DNA of 64,000 bases from Moniliella sp. 'wahieum' (GCA_003971905.1 RSEE01000140.1:1-64000); one strand, 5' to 3'; positions 1-12,033 are shown, counted from the first letter of the stretch. Program-made: numbers and translations. The notes: generated from the letters alone by a model not told the origin.

Positions 1-844
1 ACCTGGCACCGCACCTAGACCTGGAGGCTGGTTCGGGAGCTGTTCCTTTGCCCTTGTCCGTGCCACTGGGGCACCCCCCAGGAGCACAGCACCCCTATTT
101 GGTTCGGCCTCTGAGTTCACCTGGGAACTGACACGCCGGCGTGGCATCCGAGTGCACCCAGTGCATCCGCACGTCTCTCGTGTCGACTGGGGCTGGTGCG
201 CATCCTGCGCCACCTCCTACGGCGCCCACCTCATCGTCTTTCTCGCGACTGCTTCTACTTCTACCTTCTACCTCTACATCTGCCTCTACTTCTACATTTG
301 GGCCAACGTCATCTTCTTTCGCATCTGTACCTGGGTCTGCATCTGGGCCTGGGCCTGGGTCGGGCCTGGGTCCGGGTCCGCACCTTCCTCTGGACCTGTT
401 CCGCGCGTGTGCAAATTTTTACCTGGCGGGCGACTGTCGTCGAGCGGACTGTCGGTTCAGCCATGATCGTTCGCGTGCGGTGTGCAAGTACTTTGTTCGT
501 GGGGACTGTTGGAACGAGCAATGTGGGTTTTTGTGCACCAGCCGTTGGTGGGACCAGAGGGACGGAAGAGTTTCCTTCGCTTGCACTGGGCTTGGCTCGT
601 GCCACTCCGCGATCACGACACGACGATCGTCGTCCGCACCTCCCCCCAACGTCCATGTCAACCCTCAACGTCGGCAACGCCGGCAACGTCCGTGTCGTCG
701 GCGGCGTCGACGCGGGTGGGTACGTGTCGGCTGCCTCGTCCAAACGGTCGCGTCGGCTGGCAGCAGGCCGAGCTGACGCACCGATCGTCGTGGGTAGGCA
801 GGACGAAGGAAGAGGCGGGCAAGAGTGCAAGTGAGAAACGATGA
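1..844 (+). CDS. CCCH zinc-finger protein fragment (partial, frameshifted)
   Basis: Two CCCH-type zinc fingers lie back to back at about 400-545. The first reads C-x8-C-x4-C-x3-H and ends in CRFSHD. The second begins VCKYFVRGDC and completes its C-x3-H only if two T's are dropped from the T5 run near 527-531, after which the other frame gives GFVHQP. Such tandem fingers bind RNA or, in some fungal proteins, accompany an SMR nuclease domain, but no SMR domain is seen here. Upstream sequence to position 1 also reads as open Pro/Leu-rich protein up to a TGA near 128, so the gene probably starts left of the window and has at least two frame breaks. A Ser/Thr- and Gly/Pro-rich stretch (about 230-400) precedes the fingers. 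The second frame runs to a stop at 844. Function beyond zinc and RNA binding is unknown. Confidence 0.5.
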
Positions 845-945
845 AGATGACCAGGACGATGACGAGGACCAGGACGATGACGAGGACCAGGACGAGGACC
901 AGGACAAGGACCAGGACGAGGACCAGGACAAGGACAAGCTGAGGC
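838..945 (+). repeat. 12-nt tandem repeat, GAGGACCAGGAC type
   Basis: Imperfect tandem copies of a purine-rich 12-mer (GAGGACCAGGAC and variants with GATGAC or AAGGAC). In one plus-strand frame it reads Asp/Glu/Gln-rich and could be an acidic tail of the zinc-finger gene just upstream, but a stop at 844 in the adjoining frame makes this uncertain. Confidence 0.8.
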
Positions 946-2389
946 GAATGCACTTGCGGGGAAAGGTCTGGGTCGGTTGGGCTCCGTTATTGGATGTTGG
1001 CTTTTGCTTTCGGGGTAGTATGAAGCTAGAAGCTATGCGCTTGAAGCTTGAAGCTGAATGAAGCTTGAAGCTGGGAAGGTCGACCCGGCTCGGGGACGTG
1101 CAGCTGGTATGGACATTGTAGACGGGAAAGGCAAGGGCAAAAAGCAGAGCAAAGGGAGGGGGGGGGGGGGGCGAATGAATAGGAATCCCGTAAATGAGTT
1201 GCATAGGAGAAGGAAATGTACTAGCGACCAGGATAACGTTTGTCTTCAAGCTTCAAGTGAAGCTTCACTGTCCAACTACCGTGGACAGAGGGACGACGTG
1301 AAGTGGACAAGCAGTGAACAAGTGAACAAGCGAACAAGTGAACAAGCAGCGAGTAAGTGGGCACGATGTGAACCTGAGGTGGACATCACGTGGACGACAA
1401 GCCTGGTGGCTCAGCAAGCCAAACCAAGGTCCGGAAACAAAGGGAAAGGGACCAACACCACCGATGCAACCCCACCCAAAACAAGTCAAATGACTAGTGA
1501 TTGGTGATTGATCAGTCCCTGTAGCGAACCTTCCATCCTCCATCCTTCATCCCCTATCTCATCCTCCTCAATACCGCAGCAAGGTCATGGGACCCAACCA
1601 CAGCCGGGGACGAAGAAGCAAAGGCAAAAAAGGACGAGGTGGGACATGGCAAAACCACCGCACCTAGTCCTAGTCATCGTCACGCAACCGCGTGCCTTTG
1701 GTATTAGACCGACCAATCGTCCGCTCGGGGCCAAACGTGTGAACAACGTGGAGGATGTAGTCGCCACTTGCGCCGGGGAAGAAGAAGGTCGAAGGCAAAG
1801 GCGGAAGATCTTCGCCATTGCTCGTTCCGCGGCGACACGAGCAATTGGGCCGTCTGTCCCGCGGGGGAAGGAGTAAGATGGGATCAGGACTGGGTGTAGG
1901 GGCAGGGACCCAACTGGCATGTGCTAACAAGCCTGCGCGGTCATCCAGTGCCAAACTGGTTCGGCCCTCGGCCCCAGGCGCAGGAACAGTTCGCGCCAGG
2001 GAGCCGGGCTGTGGGTGTCAGCGAAGGGGATAACGTCCATTGGCGAGATAAGCCCCATGGACTGGGACTTGGACCACGTTCGGCCGGAGGGTGGGCAGCC
2101 AAGGCCCAAACGGAACGGGCGTCTCGCTGGTCTCGTCCGTTTCGGCCCGGAGACTGTGTCGCGCACGACTGGGACTCGTTGGTGAAAGTGCAGTCCGGCG
2201 GGGGAGAAGGAAGGACAAGCGAGGTACTGTCGGACAGATGACTGGTGGGACGGAACCCAGGAGCGGAGAAGCAAATGCAGATGTGCCGTACTCGTCAACG
2301 CTTTCCAGTGTGCTCGGCCCCGGGCCAGTCCGTCGTTACGTTGGTTCGCAAGTGAGGGGCTAGGGGGGAGGGGAGAGCAAGCCAGGACT
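946..2389. other. No supported gene
   Basis: Open frames exist on both strands, but none has a recognisable domain. Notable sequence is a G14 run at about 1157-1172, AGTGAACA-like octamer copies at 1313-1357, and TGACTAGTGATTGG at 1490-1503. The minus-strand frame at 1924-2390 may be the tail of the unknown gene at 2390-4068, but the end of that gene is unclear. Confidence 0.4.
1021..1073. repeat. TGAAGCT heptamer cluster
   Basis: Several copies of TGAAGCT (equivalently AAGCTTG) separated by short degenerate spacers. A related inverted piece (TTCAAGCTTCAAG then TGAAGCTTCA) lies at 1248-1269. It belongs to the same family as tracts at 12864-12903, 22745-22806 and 60887-60902. Confidence 0.75.
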
Positions 2390-4068
2390 AGTGCATCAAG
2401 CGACGAGCGCGCTTCAAAGTCAGTCCAGATCCGAGGTATGCAGTCCACGTGGACCGCGCCCAGCCACCAAAACGGCCGGTTGGTCCACCCCTTCCTCCGC
2501 TCCTTCTCCTCATCGTCAAACGTTGCCCAAGGAGCAAACCGTCGAGGCTTGGGCGCAACAGGTTGCGGCGCAGGACGCAAGTCCCGCGTTTCCGTCTCGT
2601 CTTGTGCTGCACTTGGCTTGCGACCCGAGGAGGAACGGTGGATCTGAACGGTCACCACACCCGCTAGGACGGCACGCTGGTGGTCGTTCAATTCGGGGTC
2701 TGTTGTACCAGCTCATCGGGCACCTCGGTAATGGTCGAAGGAGGGTGAGCATGGCCATCGCGCTGCAACAACTTCCCGGCCCATCCGCCCATTGCGGCCC
2801 GAGCTCCATAGCCGCATCACGGAACGTGCCCAAGGCCGATGCACCCGTAGCTGCGGCGGGGGCATCATACTCCGCGCCTGCTTCCGAGCTGGGAGCCGAG
2901 CTGGAGGCCGAGGCCGAGGCAATGGCAGTGGTAGGAGTAGGAGTGGGTTCCTCCGCAGCGAATGTGGATCCAGCAAGGTCGTCGGTACTGTCCTTGGTGC
3001 CCTTGAGCTCTTTGGCCTTGGTGATCTCCTTGGCTGGTTTGGCTTGTTTGACCTGCTTGGCCTCCTTGCTAGTTACCTCGTCCTTGTTCTCGTCCTTGTC
3101 TCCGCCCAACAGACGGGCACGCACACCGCCCACGTTCCCCAATGCCCACGCCAGCCAACCGTGGTCACGCCTGAATTGACCGAGCGTCCGCGCCGGAGGA
3201 AAGCGGTCATGGCCGCGCGCGTCTTGGGTACTGTGGTTTCTTCTCTTGGGACCCGCCTCTTCCTTGTGGGTCATTTCTTCTTCTTGTGTCGAGAGCGGGC
3301 GAACAGGTGCCCCCTCGGCGCCGAGTCGTGCGAGCGTCGGGATCGGTCGAAGCGGTAGATTCAGTCCGATCCACCCCATTGCTCCCGCCTCCGCTCCATG
3401 CGCCCGATACAGAGGAAGAGCGGGCATGCGAGTCGTCGCTAGCCCGGCCCAGCTCGGCTGCACTCGAGTGAGAACGAGAATAAGTGCCGCTTCGGCGGAG
3501 CGACAGCATCCGATCCGAGACCAGAGCAGGACCACTGTTCCCGCCTACTGCCGGACTGGTGCGACCACCGAGGCTGTTGGCCAAGGCGGGGCTTCACCTG
3601 TGGGCACAGTCGTTGGCGGAGCAGGTGCCACCTTGCGCGTGCGAGAGGGAGGGGCGGAGGGGGCGGCGGGCGGGCGCGTGCGGTAGGAGGCGGTGGCGGC
3701 GGGGCGGGGCGGACGACTTCCCAGGTCGGCGACGGGGCAGAGGAGCGAGGGAGGAGCGCGGGAGGAGGTGAGGACGTGGCAGTCGGCCTGCCATGGCCAG
3801 TTCTGTGCGAGAGGGTGCATGGCAGCGGCGATGGAGGCGGCCCAGTGGGGATGGAGCGGGCAAGGGCGCGGGCGGTGAGGAGGTCAGAGGCGCCGTCGGC
3901 GCTGGTGGCCGCAGTGAGCTCGGCGGTAGGTGGTCTGGGCCTGGCGAGGGCGGCGTGGGTGGAGGAGAGGCAGCCGACGGCGTCGTGGGCGGCGGGGTCG
4001 TTGCGGACATGCAGGGCGGCGAGGGCAGCGCCCAGGGCAGCGACGGGGTCGCCGAGCACGACGGCCAT
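2390..4068 (-). CDS. Hypothetical Ser/Pro/Ala-rich protein (multi-frame)
   Basis: I do not recognise this protein. A plausible start is the ATG at 4068, giving MAVVLGDPVAALGAALAALH and then a helical Ala-rich segment. Coding-like segments then continue through four frame changes: a Pro-rich part (about 3550-3820), a Ser-rich part (about 3400-3500, SGTYSRSHSSAAEL), a segment FRRDHGWLAWALGNVGG at about 3150, a Lys/Glu/Ala-rich repeat (KQAKPAKEITKAKELKG) at about 3000-3080, and a final segment containing RFAPWATFDDEEKERRKGW near 2490-2560. Composition changes sharply between segments, as in disordered fungal proteins. The C-terminus could lie as low as 1924. No catalytic motif or signal peptide is evident. 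The repeated switching of the best frame suggests indel errors rather than decay. Confidence 0.4.
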
Positions 4069-5252
4069 GGCGAGCGGCGGGGAGATGGAGGACGCAAGGC
4101 AGGCAGGCGGTCGGACCAGGGATTGAACGTTGAAAGCAGCGGCCCTCGTAGACCATCCCATTAATCAGGCACGCAGTACGCAGTAGGGTTGCCTCCACCG
4201 GACCCCGCGGAGCAGTTACTTCATAGCCCCCACGGGCCCTGACGTACACCGCCCGCAGCGCCCCGCCCGTGCGCTCCGTGGCCACACCATAGGGAGGACT
4301 ACAGGGGAAAGGGGGGTCATCATGCGGACCAGGCAAGGATGCCGTGGGAAGTACGTGCCTCCCGTGAAACGCGGCCATCGCGATGCAACAGTACACAAGC
4401 CTTCGCCGGATGCGCACCTGACATCGTATAGGAGCCTTCCTATATTTTTTCCCGCTATAGTGCAAGCGTTTGGCCATATAATGCCCAGCCGGGGAATGAC
4501 GTGAAGCTTCCTCCTGTGCACGCGGTCGCTGTCGTATGCAACAAGGTGGTGTGCTGTCGTTTGTCGTTTGGGGCACTGGGCGCAGATGAACGGGTCTTCC
4601 TGGACTATATACCACTGGGAGAGGGGCTGCTAACCTACTGATACAAGGCAGTGTTGTGCCGATACAACTAGGTGTTATACCGGCGACCAAAAGTCCCACT
4701 CTGGGTGCGCGAATTGAGGGGGAGCAGCTGAAAACAGCTGTTGCTCCATCCCAGATGGTCTGTGAGACGAACGCCAACCGTGCCCCGAGACGCCCAACAT
4801 CGTTGCGATCCCTTGGCAAATGCGATGCGAAAAACTTACATGTCATCATGCAGTTAAGAAGCTGGGCGACGGGGAAGATGGAACAGAAGAGTCTCAGGGG
4901 AGGTAGGATTCATCGCCCGCGTCATGCCCACCGTTATCCTGCTGTTCACTCACGCTATACAGTCGGTTTGGAAACGAATGGATGAGCCAGAATGTGTATT
5001 TTTGACTTGCTGAGACAGCATGATTGGCCTTCTCACTGGGTGGGCACGAGCTGCCACTCACCCTCAGAGAAGCCAGCCGCGACGGCGCACCATTCCCTGT
5101 TGGTGCTCAAGTGTGGAAGGTTGGACAAAGGAGCTGATGATATGGATTTCGTTCGCTGGCCCATGCCCATCCCTATCTACCGGGCCTGGAGAATGCCTGT
5201 CTGTGGGCCTGAGGGGAGGAAGGACGACCGAGGTGGTGGTTTGATGGTACCT
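4069..5252. other. No supported gene
   Basis: Upstream region of the minus-strand gene ending at 4068, followed by about 1 kb with open frames on both strands that lack recognisable protein content. A single TTGAACGTTGAA element sits at 4126-4137. Confidence 0.4.
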
Positions 5253-5592
5253 TCTCCCATCTCCATCTCTCTCCATCTCCATCTCCATCTCCATCTCCAT
5301 CTCCATCTCCATCTCCATCCATCTCCATCTCCTCTCCATCTCCATCTCCATCTCCCTCTCCATCTCCATCTCCATCCATCTCCATCTCCATCTCATCTCC
5401 ATCTCCATCTCCATCTCCATCTCCATCTCCATCTCCATCTCCATCTCATCTCCATCTCCATCCCATCTCTCCATCTCCATCTCCATCTCCATCTCTCTCC
5501 ATCTCCATCTCCATCTCCATCTCCATCTCCATCTCCATCTCCATCTCCATCTCTCATCTCCATCTCTCCATCTCCATCACCATCTCCACTCC
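5253..5592. repeat. (CTCCAT)n hexanucleotide microsatellite, about 340 bp
   Basis: A nearly pure CTCCAT/TCCATC array with occasional shortened units (CTCT, CATCCAT). The plus strand is almost entirely pyrimidine plus A; the minus strand reads as alternating Met-Glu in one frame and Asp-Gly in another, so long open frames here are products of the repeat. It lies 57 bp beyond the DUS2 stop codon, i.e. in its 3' flank or 3'UTR. Confidence 0.95.
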
Positions 5593-5648
5593 CCATTCTC
5601 CTTACCTTTCTTGTTCCCCTTACCATCCTAGGTCCACAGTAGATGGGT

Positions 5649-7342
5649 TTAGGCGGGCGGAGGCGAGGGTTCCAAAGGGACGACACGCTCAGACGCAGCC
5701 GCCGCCGGCGCAACATTTACCGCTACCTCTGCCACCTCCTCCGCCGCCTCAGCCACCCCGGCCGCACCTCTTCCTCCGCGGCCGGCGCAGGGGCCGAGGT
5801 TGTGGCGTGTTGGGCGCTGCGTCCTCCAGTGCCAAGGTAGCCCGATGATGGGGTGGTTTGGCGCGCAGGACGTGAGCAGGGGAGCCAGTGCCTGTTCGGG
5901 CGTCTGGGCGAGCAAAGCGGGCAAATCTTCCACCCCGGCCAAGCGAGCAAAATCGTCGGGTTGTTTGCACTGTGCCAAGGCCTGGGCTGCTTGGTTGGCG
6001 TCAGCGCGGGATAAGGGATGTTCCTCTGCGTAGGGGAGGGAGAAGATGGGTTCAGAGCGAGCGCTTTGCTCGCATTGGCGTCGGCGCGGTTCAAGCGAGG
6101 TCGTAGTGTAGCGGAGGACAAGATCCATTTCGTGTTGCCGATGGGGTTGCGGAGCCAGAGTGCGTACCGGATAGCTTGGGGCCAAATTTTGTGGAGCACG
6201 CTCTGAGCTTGTGGGGCAAAGGCGGAAGGGTTAGCTTCAGCGCCGCGAGCGAGCATTGCACTTGTCACGCCTGTTTGGGCCATGAGCCGCTCAGCTTCGG
6301 TACGGTCCCATGCATCGCCATTGATCACTACGGCTACACGACCGTGACTGGCTTGTCGAATGGCGTTGACCACGTCGGCAAGCGATCGGGCAAAGCCGGT
6401 TCCCGAGGTCGCATTTCCTTCGTCCGACAATGCACTGTAATTGCATCAACGGTGCCACTGGCAACGATGGTACGTACCAGCGCCAACGTTTCCTCTTGCG
6501 AGGGCAAAAGACGGATCTTGCAACTGACCGAAACGTGCGGCGGGGCGGCTTTGCGCATGGCACGTAAGATGGCAACCAGCAACTCGGGTTGGGTCAGCAA
6601 GTTGCTTCCCATACCTCCCAGTGTCGAGAAAGGTTTGGGACAGCCACAGTTCAGGTCGACACCAGCCACGTCGTTGGCGACCTTTTGGATGGCAAGGTAG
6701 GCGATCGAAGGATGGGCCGAGCCAAGTTGAAAAATCACTCGCTCCTTCTCAACGGGTGGTGGAGAAGACGACCGTCTCCTCAACAGCTTTGCCATCGCGC
6801 GTAATGTAACTGACGAGACCAGTGTGCTGAGGCGCAACAAGACGGTCAGCAGCACATTCCATCCCGTTTCACTTTTGTCAATGCCAACGATCACAACGGC
6901 GGGGGCAAGGGGGCAAGGGGGAAGACATACGATCCACCACGCGTTCCGCGCTGAGCATTGCGCGGTCCACGACCTCGGGGGTCCAGACCAAATCGGCGCC
7001 ATACTGGAGCGCGAGGAGGCGGTTGACCACTGTACCAGATCGGACCATGGGAGCGAGGAAGAGGCCCCTACCAAAGTCGAGGGGCGAAGTGGAGATAGGC
7101 AAAGGGATATCGGGCACGTCGGTAATACCATTCGCATCCATCCAGGCTTGTTGGCGCGCCGCCGCATGCAACGCTTTTTCTTCGGCTGTTCGAGTGGGCG
7201 CAGGTGGGGTGCCTGGGGCTTTGACGTTGGCGTTGGCGTTGGCGTTGGCCTTGACCTTCTTGGTGGTGCCCGCTCCTGCACCGGCGGGGGGGGAGGCAGA
7301 GCGCATCCGTTTCTCTCCGTTTGTGGAGGTTGAGAGTGCCAT
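5649..7342 (-). CDS. DUS2: tRNA-dihydrouridine(20) synthase, Dus2 type
   Basis: Flavin-dependent enzyme that reduces uridine 20 in the tRNA D-loop. Start ATG at 7342 is followed by a Lys/Ala/Pro-rich N-terminus, then the TIM-barrel entry LFLAPMVRSGTVVNRLLAL, VIFQLGSA, the active-site region NCGCPKPFSTLGGMG with the catalytic cysteine, CKIRLLPS, and VVINGDAW with the FMN-site AMLARGA. The order and spacing match Dus2 rather than Dus1 or Dus3. A likely intron follows codons for ERVVDR near 6933 (GTATGT donor; acceptor after a CATTGAC branch site near 6880). Frame changes occur just after that intron (about 6860), near 6755 before EKERVIF, near 6430 and near 6110. The tail after about 6000 (ADANQAAQALAQCK) is poorly conserved. 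The 57 bp after the stop lead into a long CTCCAT array. Confidence 0.85.
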
Positions 7343-8369
7343 GGTGGTGCCGAGGGAAACTTGGATGGGGCGGGGGCGCGTGACGGCAGAAACGTGTCGC
7401 AAGAAGAGGGAGGCCGAGGAGGAGGACGGGACGAGGTGAACATGGGCTGCACCCGCCGCGCTGGGGTGAGAAAGGAGAAGGTGAAAGTGAAGGTGAAGGG
7501 AAAGGTGAAGGTTTAACCCAAGCCTGACCAAGCTACACTTCACCTGGGATGTCCGTTGGACGATGCGCGGTGGACGTTGGGTGTTGGTACAGCAGAGGAA
7601 ACCAAAGGGGCGGCAGGTGGGAAACCTAGGTCGGTCCAGACAGAGTCGATGAGCGCGGTCGCACCTACGATTCGATGCATGATGCCCTGTGCATGATGCA
7701 CAAAAAAAAAAAAAAAACGAAACACTAGGCCGTCGCCACCTTCGGCTTCCACGCCATGCTAACCGACCTTACTCTATATATTGTACCCACCGTCCTCCTC
7801 ACCACTGCATCGGCTAACGAGTAAGGGAGGGTGAGCGTTCACTTCGTTTGAACGTTGAGCATAGATGGTGGATGAGTACGGGTTACGCGTTTCGGGGTAC
7901 GTGTTACATGTTACGAGGCTGATTCGGGCCAGATCACAAATATTCGGGACGGGTTAAATGATGTATGGAAAGAGCGGGAGAACGAGGGATGCAAGAACAT
8001 GACGATTGATGAAAACAAACGAGATGGGGGGGTGGGCCAAGAGGATGCAAACTAGAACAAGGGAAAGAACGCCAAAGCCAATGCCAATGCATGCCCAAGA
8101 GGAGCGTGAGGGAACCAACCGCAAGCGGCTCGGACGGGCCACAGGCTCCTGACCGGTTGCCATGTAGGAAATCTCATGCGGGGAGTAGAGAATGCCGATC
8201 TCTTTTTGGGGACAAGGAAGTGCGTGCGTGCGTGTGGTGTGGGAGGGGGGGGGGGAGGGGGGAAGGAGGGTGGAGTCCATAACAACAAAAAAAGAAGATT
8301 GATAAACGAAGAACATGGTGGGAAAGACAAAAAGATGTACGAGTGTGGTACGGGCAGACCCGGAGTGGA
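7343..8369. other. Intergenic; poly-A and poly-G runs
   Basis: Contains the DUS2 promoter side with GTGAAG-like repeats (7475-7512), an A17-type run near 7700-7717, ATGCATGATG copies at 7675-7698, TTGAACGTTGAGC at 7847-7859 and G-rich sequence at 8220-8272 (GTGC repeats then runs of 10-11 G). No gene is supported. Confidence 0.5.
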
Positions 8370-9483
8370 TTACTGGTATCCCCTTCGACCAGAGGGGTAT
8401 TGTCTCCCCTCGTCGGACACTTGCTCAGGCTGGTACGAGGTGTAGGCGTACGCATAACCTTCCTCCGAGCTGGAACCCGGGGTGGGCATGTCGCGGTAGG
8501 GCGGGGCGGTATTCTGGGCAGATGCGCGGGCGCGGTTACGATTGGATCGCTGCGACCGAGAGCGAGCAGCCAAGCGCGCCGAGTTGGCCCGGCCCAACTC
8601 AACTTCAGGTTCGTCGGGCTCGTAAGAGCGACTGTAGCGCAGCGAGTTGCCCCTCCCGATCGACTGGACCCGCCTCATGTTGTTTGTGCCATGGGGTGCT
8701 TCGTCGGTGCTATGGAAGGTGGAGTTGGTGGTGGTGGATCGTTGGGACGGACCACGGTGGGAAGCGCCCCGGCACCCACACCCGGACCGTAGCGGGAAGA
8801 ACGACGGGGGTCACGCACGGCCGGAGGCGACCATCGGGACCATAGGACATGCGTGTCTTGTCTGGGTGCGAAACAAGGTCATGGTAGACGGCATGGCGGT
8901 TAGTAATCAATGGGAAGGGAAAAAAAGGAGGACGGAGACATACTTCTAGGGCCGACGGGCGGGATGGAGGGAAGGAGGGGAGCAACGATGTTTTGGCTGC
9001 TGGATGCAGCGGAAGCCGAGGGGGAGGAGAACGCGTACGGAGGCTGGAGCAAGCTCGCGTAGGATCCTGGCTTGAGCTGGGAGCGTGGGGAGAGATGCTT
9101 TTCGCCAAAGGGCGAGGCGGCGCCGAGGGGTTGGCTCATGGCAGGACCGGACTGGGAGGCGGGGGCAGAGGCACGCTGGAAGGGCAAGGTGGCTTCGGTG
9201 ATGGGGGCGTTGGTGCGGGCCAGGAGGCGGCTGAGGGCGACGAGCGCAGCAAACACAAAGAGCAGGCCGAGGAGGAGAGCGACAATGAAGATGAGGTTGA
9301 TGCCGGAGCGGCCGTCCCAGGTCCAAACGCGGGAGCCATGGACCTTGTGGGTGTAGGCAACATAGTCGCTGCCTGTGGCGGAGGGGCGGAGGAGGGGCTG
9401 GAGGCGGCGCTGATGAGGGTGGAGGATACCGAGGCGGGTGCGCGGCCTACAAGCGGCGGCTGCGGCATGGGGAGGGCGGGCAT
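8370..9483 (-). CDS. Single-pass membrane protein, unknown function
   Basis: Start ATG at 9483 gives MPALPMPQPPLVGRAPASVS, a Ser/Ala-rich leader. After a frame change near 9370 comes VHGSRVWTWDGRSG and a clear transmembrane segment INLIFIVALLLGLLFVFAAL at about 9230-9300, followed by a Ser/Pro-rich cytosolic-like tail. A good intron lies at 8862-8943 (82 nt): GTATGT donor, perfect TACTAAC branch site (8899-8905), CAG acceptor. The last part, in another frame, reads RVQSIGRGNSLRYSRSYEP, then Arg/Ser-rich sequence with a PPY motif (NTAPPYRDMP), and stops at 8370. The architecture (short outside part, one TM, disordered Ser/Pro tail with PPxY) is common in fungal plasma-membrane proteins. No family could be named. 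Confidence 0.55.
8862..8943 (-). other. Intron of the single-pass membrane protein gene
   Basis: GTATGT donor at 8943, TACTAAC branch site 31-37 nt before the CAG acceptor at 8862. It is the clearest example in the window of the host's splice-site pattern. Confidence 0.7.
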
Positions 9484-11840
9484 GGGAGAGGGGCGGAGGG
9501 AGAGAAGAGAAGAGAAGAGGAGACGAGGAAAAAGAAAGCCGAAGAGTTAAGGCCCTTGAAGGCAAGGCAGTGCGGTGGGGGCAATTGCTGTGCCGGCCAA
9601 GAGCATGGCTGCCCGCAGCTGCAGCGCAACCCTACCCCCCACGGCGCCCCTGCGTGGCCGCGGTGGGCCGAACAAGCAGGGCGGCGTGCTGCCCCCCTGC
9701 CTTGCTCCCCGCTTGTCCCGCCCGCCGGCGGCGTGCACGGGGGCACAGCGCGCTGCACCCTGGCCACACAGCCTCTGGCCATGTGCCAGCGTGGCGCAGG
9801 ACGAGCGTGGGGGGAATCGGCCGATCGCCACCTGGCCAGCACTTGCGACGCACCCAGCCCACGCCGCACCAACCGGCGGCGCCAGCCTCCAGCAACTCCA
9901 ACACGCCGCGGCGCCCGCACCCCGCCACTGGCCACGCCGGGTCCGCAGCAGACTGGTGTGCTGCGGGCCGTGGACAGAGCGAGTGTGGCGGCGGGCAGGC
10001 AGGGCGTCGCAGTCCCCCCTCGCCCCACGCAGCTGCAATGCGCTCAGGCTGAGCGCTCGGGCGGAGCGCTGATGCGCTGGTGCATGATGCGTGCGTTGAA
10101 TGCCCCTTGTTTTTTGCCGATCGGCATGCGTACCTTGTGGGGGCCAGCGCGGGGGCAGTGTGCTGCGCTTTGTGCCCTGCGCAGCCAGCGCAGCACCCCC
10201 TGTGCCGATCGGTCGGGCTGGCTGAAGGGCTGAGCGTTCAGGCTGAACCGCTGAAGCGTGCAGCAGCCTCGTAAATAAAGTGACCAGTGACCTAGTGACC
10301 CCGGTAGGCAGGCTAGTGCCCGGGCGCATCGATCCAGTTGGCCCGGGCGAGCGGTGGGCAGCATGCTGCTTGCTCGCGAAATCATGCTTTCGCATGTGCT
10401 CGCCTCCACAACAATCTTGCGTCCACCTGGGTCATCAGCACGTCATCAGCATTATCATCGTCATCGCCACAGGCGTTGGCCTCAGCCTCAGCCTCAGCCT
10501 CATCCACTCATCCACGCGAACTCCTCCGCCTCGTCGATCATCGACCTCATCCACCCTCCCGTGCCTCCCACGATTGGCGCCGCTGACTGGCAGATCAAAC
10601 AAATCGACAGGTCCTGGGGAGCGATTAGTTCCAGTTACCACACGCTTCTCACCACACACTTCCTATGTGGGTTTTGTCTTCGCCACTGCATTTGTGGAGA
10701 GCACTGTGGTACAAGCTTCGGCTTTCGATCCCTCAGGCCTGCGCCGCGCGAGGCACACCCTGGCACATCACTCATCACTGTGCGGCACATCCTTGAATTG
10801 TCCATGCGAATGACACACAGATTGGCCTCAACACCTCGCCACAGTACTCTCCGAACCGCTCAATTCACTACAGCCACGGCGGTACTGCCGACGCTGTAGA
10901 ACCAAGTGGTGGCAATTTGGCATTTGTAGTTTGAAGCATGCGGCATGTGTGACATGCTATGTGCATGGGAAGTTGTGAAGCTTGAAGAGTTGACCGACAA
11001 GCCGGTGACCCGGTGACGCCGGAACTCCAGCACACACTACGCCCATCGGGCCCAGGCAGACCGACAGGGGCCAGCCCGGCCAGCCTATACTTGGGCACAA
11101 TGCTCAGGCTGAGCAACGCAGACGAGGAGAGGGAGGGTTAGGGCACTGGGCACTCCAGGACGCATCCTGCTACGTTCGATGTTGATCCGCCACTTAGTCA
11201 CCTGACCCTTGGGTTGCGGAATACCGCATACCCCCGGATACTGCTGGTACAGTTGCTAGGTACTGCGTACGAATTGCTGGTGGGCTCCATTGCGCCCAAT
11301 ACCAATGCCTTCTGAATCGGATCTCAGATCTCAGATTCCAGGCCGGACTTGGGCGTCCGTTGACGGCGTGGACGCTGACGGTCTGCGGTCTGCGCTCAAC
11401 ATGTCAATCCGGCCTTTGCGCCGCTGTACCCATCTCCCCCACCGGGGTTCTGGCCTCCGAGGAGAGGCTGTGGCGCCACCCTGGTGTAGTGGTGGCGGTA
11501 CCCCAAGCGCAGATTCCTTCGGTGCGTTCCCTTCAAATATTCCTTGCTGGAGGACAGAGGAATATTCTCTCTCTAGCCTCTCTGTGTATACAGCTCGTGT
11601 ACAACGCAACCCACACTGGTAACTGCCTCAACCCCAACTGCCTGCTCTCTGGCCTTTTGCAGTGCCAGATGGAAATACAATCACTCGAATACCCGCAACA
11701 CCCCCTGAAATCAAGATCCCCGTAGCCCAGCTTAGATCCCCACAAACGCGCAACGCCCCCCATCTCTGCTTCGCAAGAAGAGGGCGTTTCTTTTTCGTTT
11801 GAGCAAAGCCAGGCAGCTCAGCGACGCTGACTAGGCTGAC
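9484..11840. other. GC-rich region without a supported gene
   Basis: Overlapping long open frames on both strands at 9547-10395 come from very high GC and show no domain. AGTGACC-type copies occur at 10277-10300 and CAGCCT copies at 10480-10502. A plus-strand frame (10354-10899) lacks any recognisable content. No tRNA or rRNA gene was found. Confidence 0.4.
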
Positions 11841-11847
11841 TCGACGG

Positions 11848-11881
11848 TCAACGTTCAACGTTCAACGTTTGAGTTGAACGC
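11848..11881. repeat. TGAACGT (GTTCAAC) heptamer tract
   Basis: Tandem AACGTTC copies, the complement of TGAACGT units, ending in TTGAACGCTGG. Same family as 22379-22446. Confidence 0.85.
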
Positions 11882-12033
11882 TGGGGGGCTACATCGGCTT
11901 ACGTACGTCGACGACGCTTGGGTCGGCCGCCGCAGCGGAGACACGCAAGGCCGCCCCGGCGCTCAGTCCGAGGAGGGGAAGGAAGCGGGGAGGGAAGTCC
12001 TATATCCTAGCTACTAGTTCTGAGAAGGGGTCG

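Noticed and set aside
309-953. Minus-strand frame beginning with many Leu-Val repeats
   Set aside because: Shadow of the GAGGACCAGGAC repeat and of the zinc-finger region; not a membrane protein.
5064-5642. Long open frames made of alternating Met-Glu, Asp-Gly or His-Leu
   Set aside because: They are translations of the CTCCAT microsatellite.
9547-10395. 282-codon minus frame overlapping 225-codon and 165-codon plus frames
   Set aside because: Mutually overlapping frames in very GC-rich DNA, Ala/Pro/Arg-rich, no domain or splice pattern.
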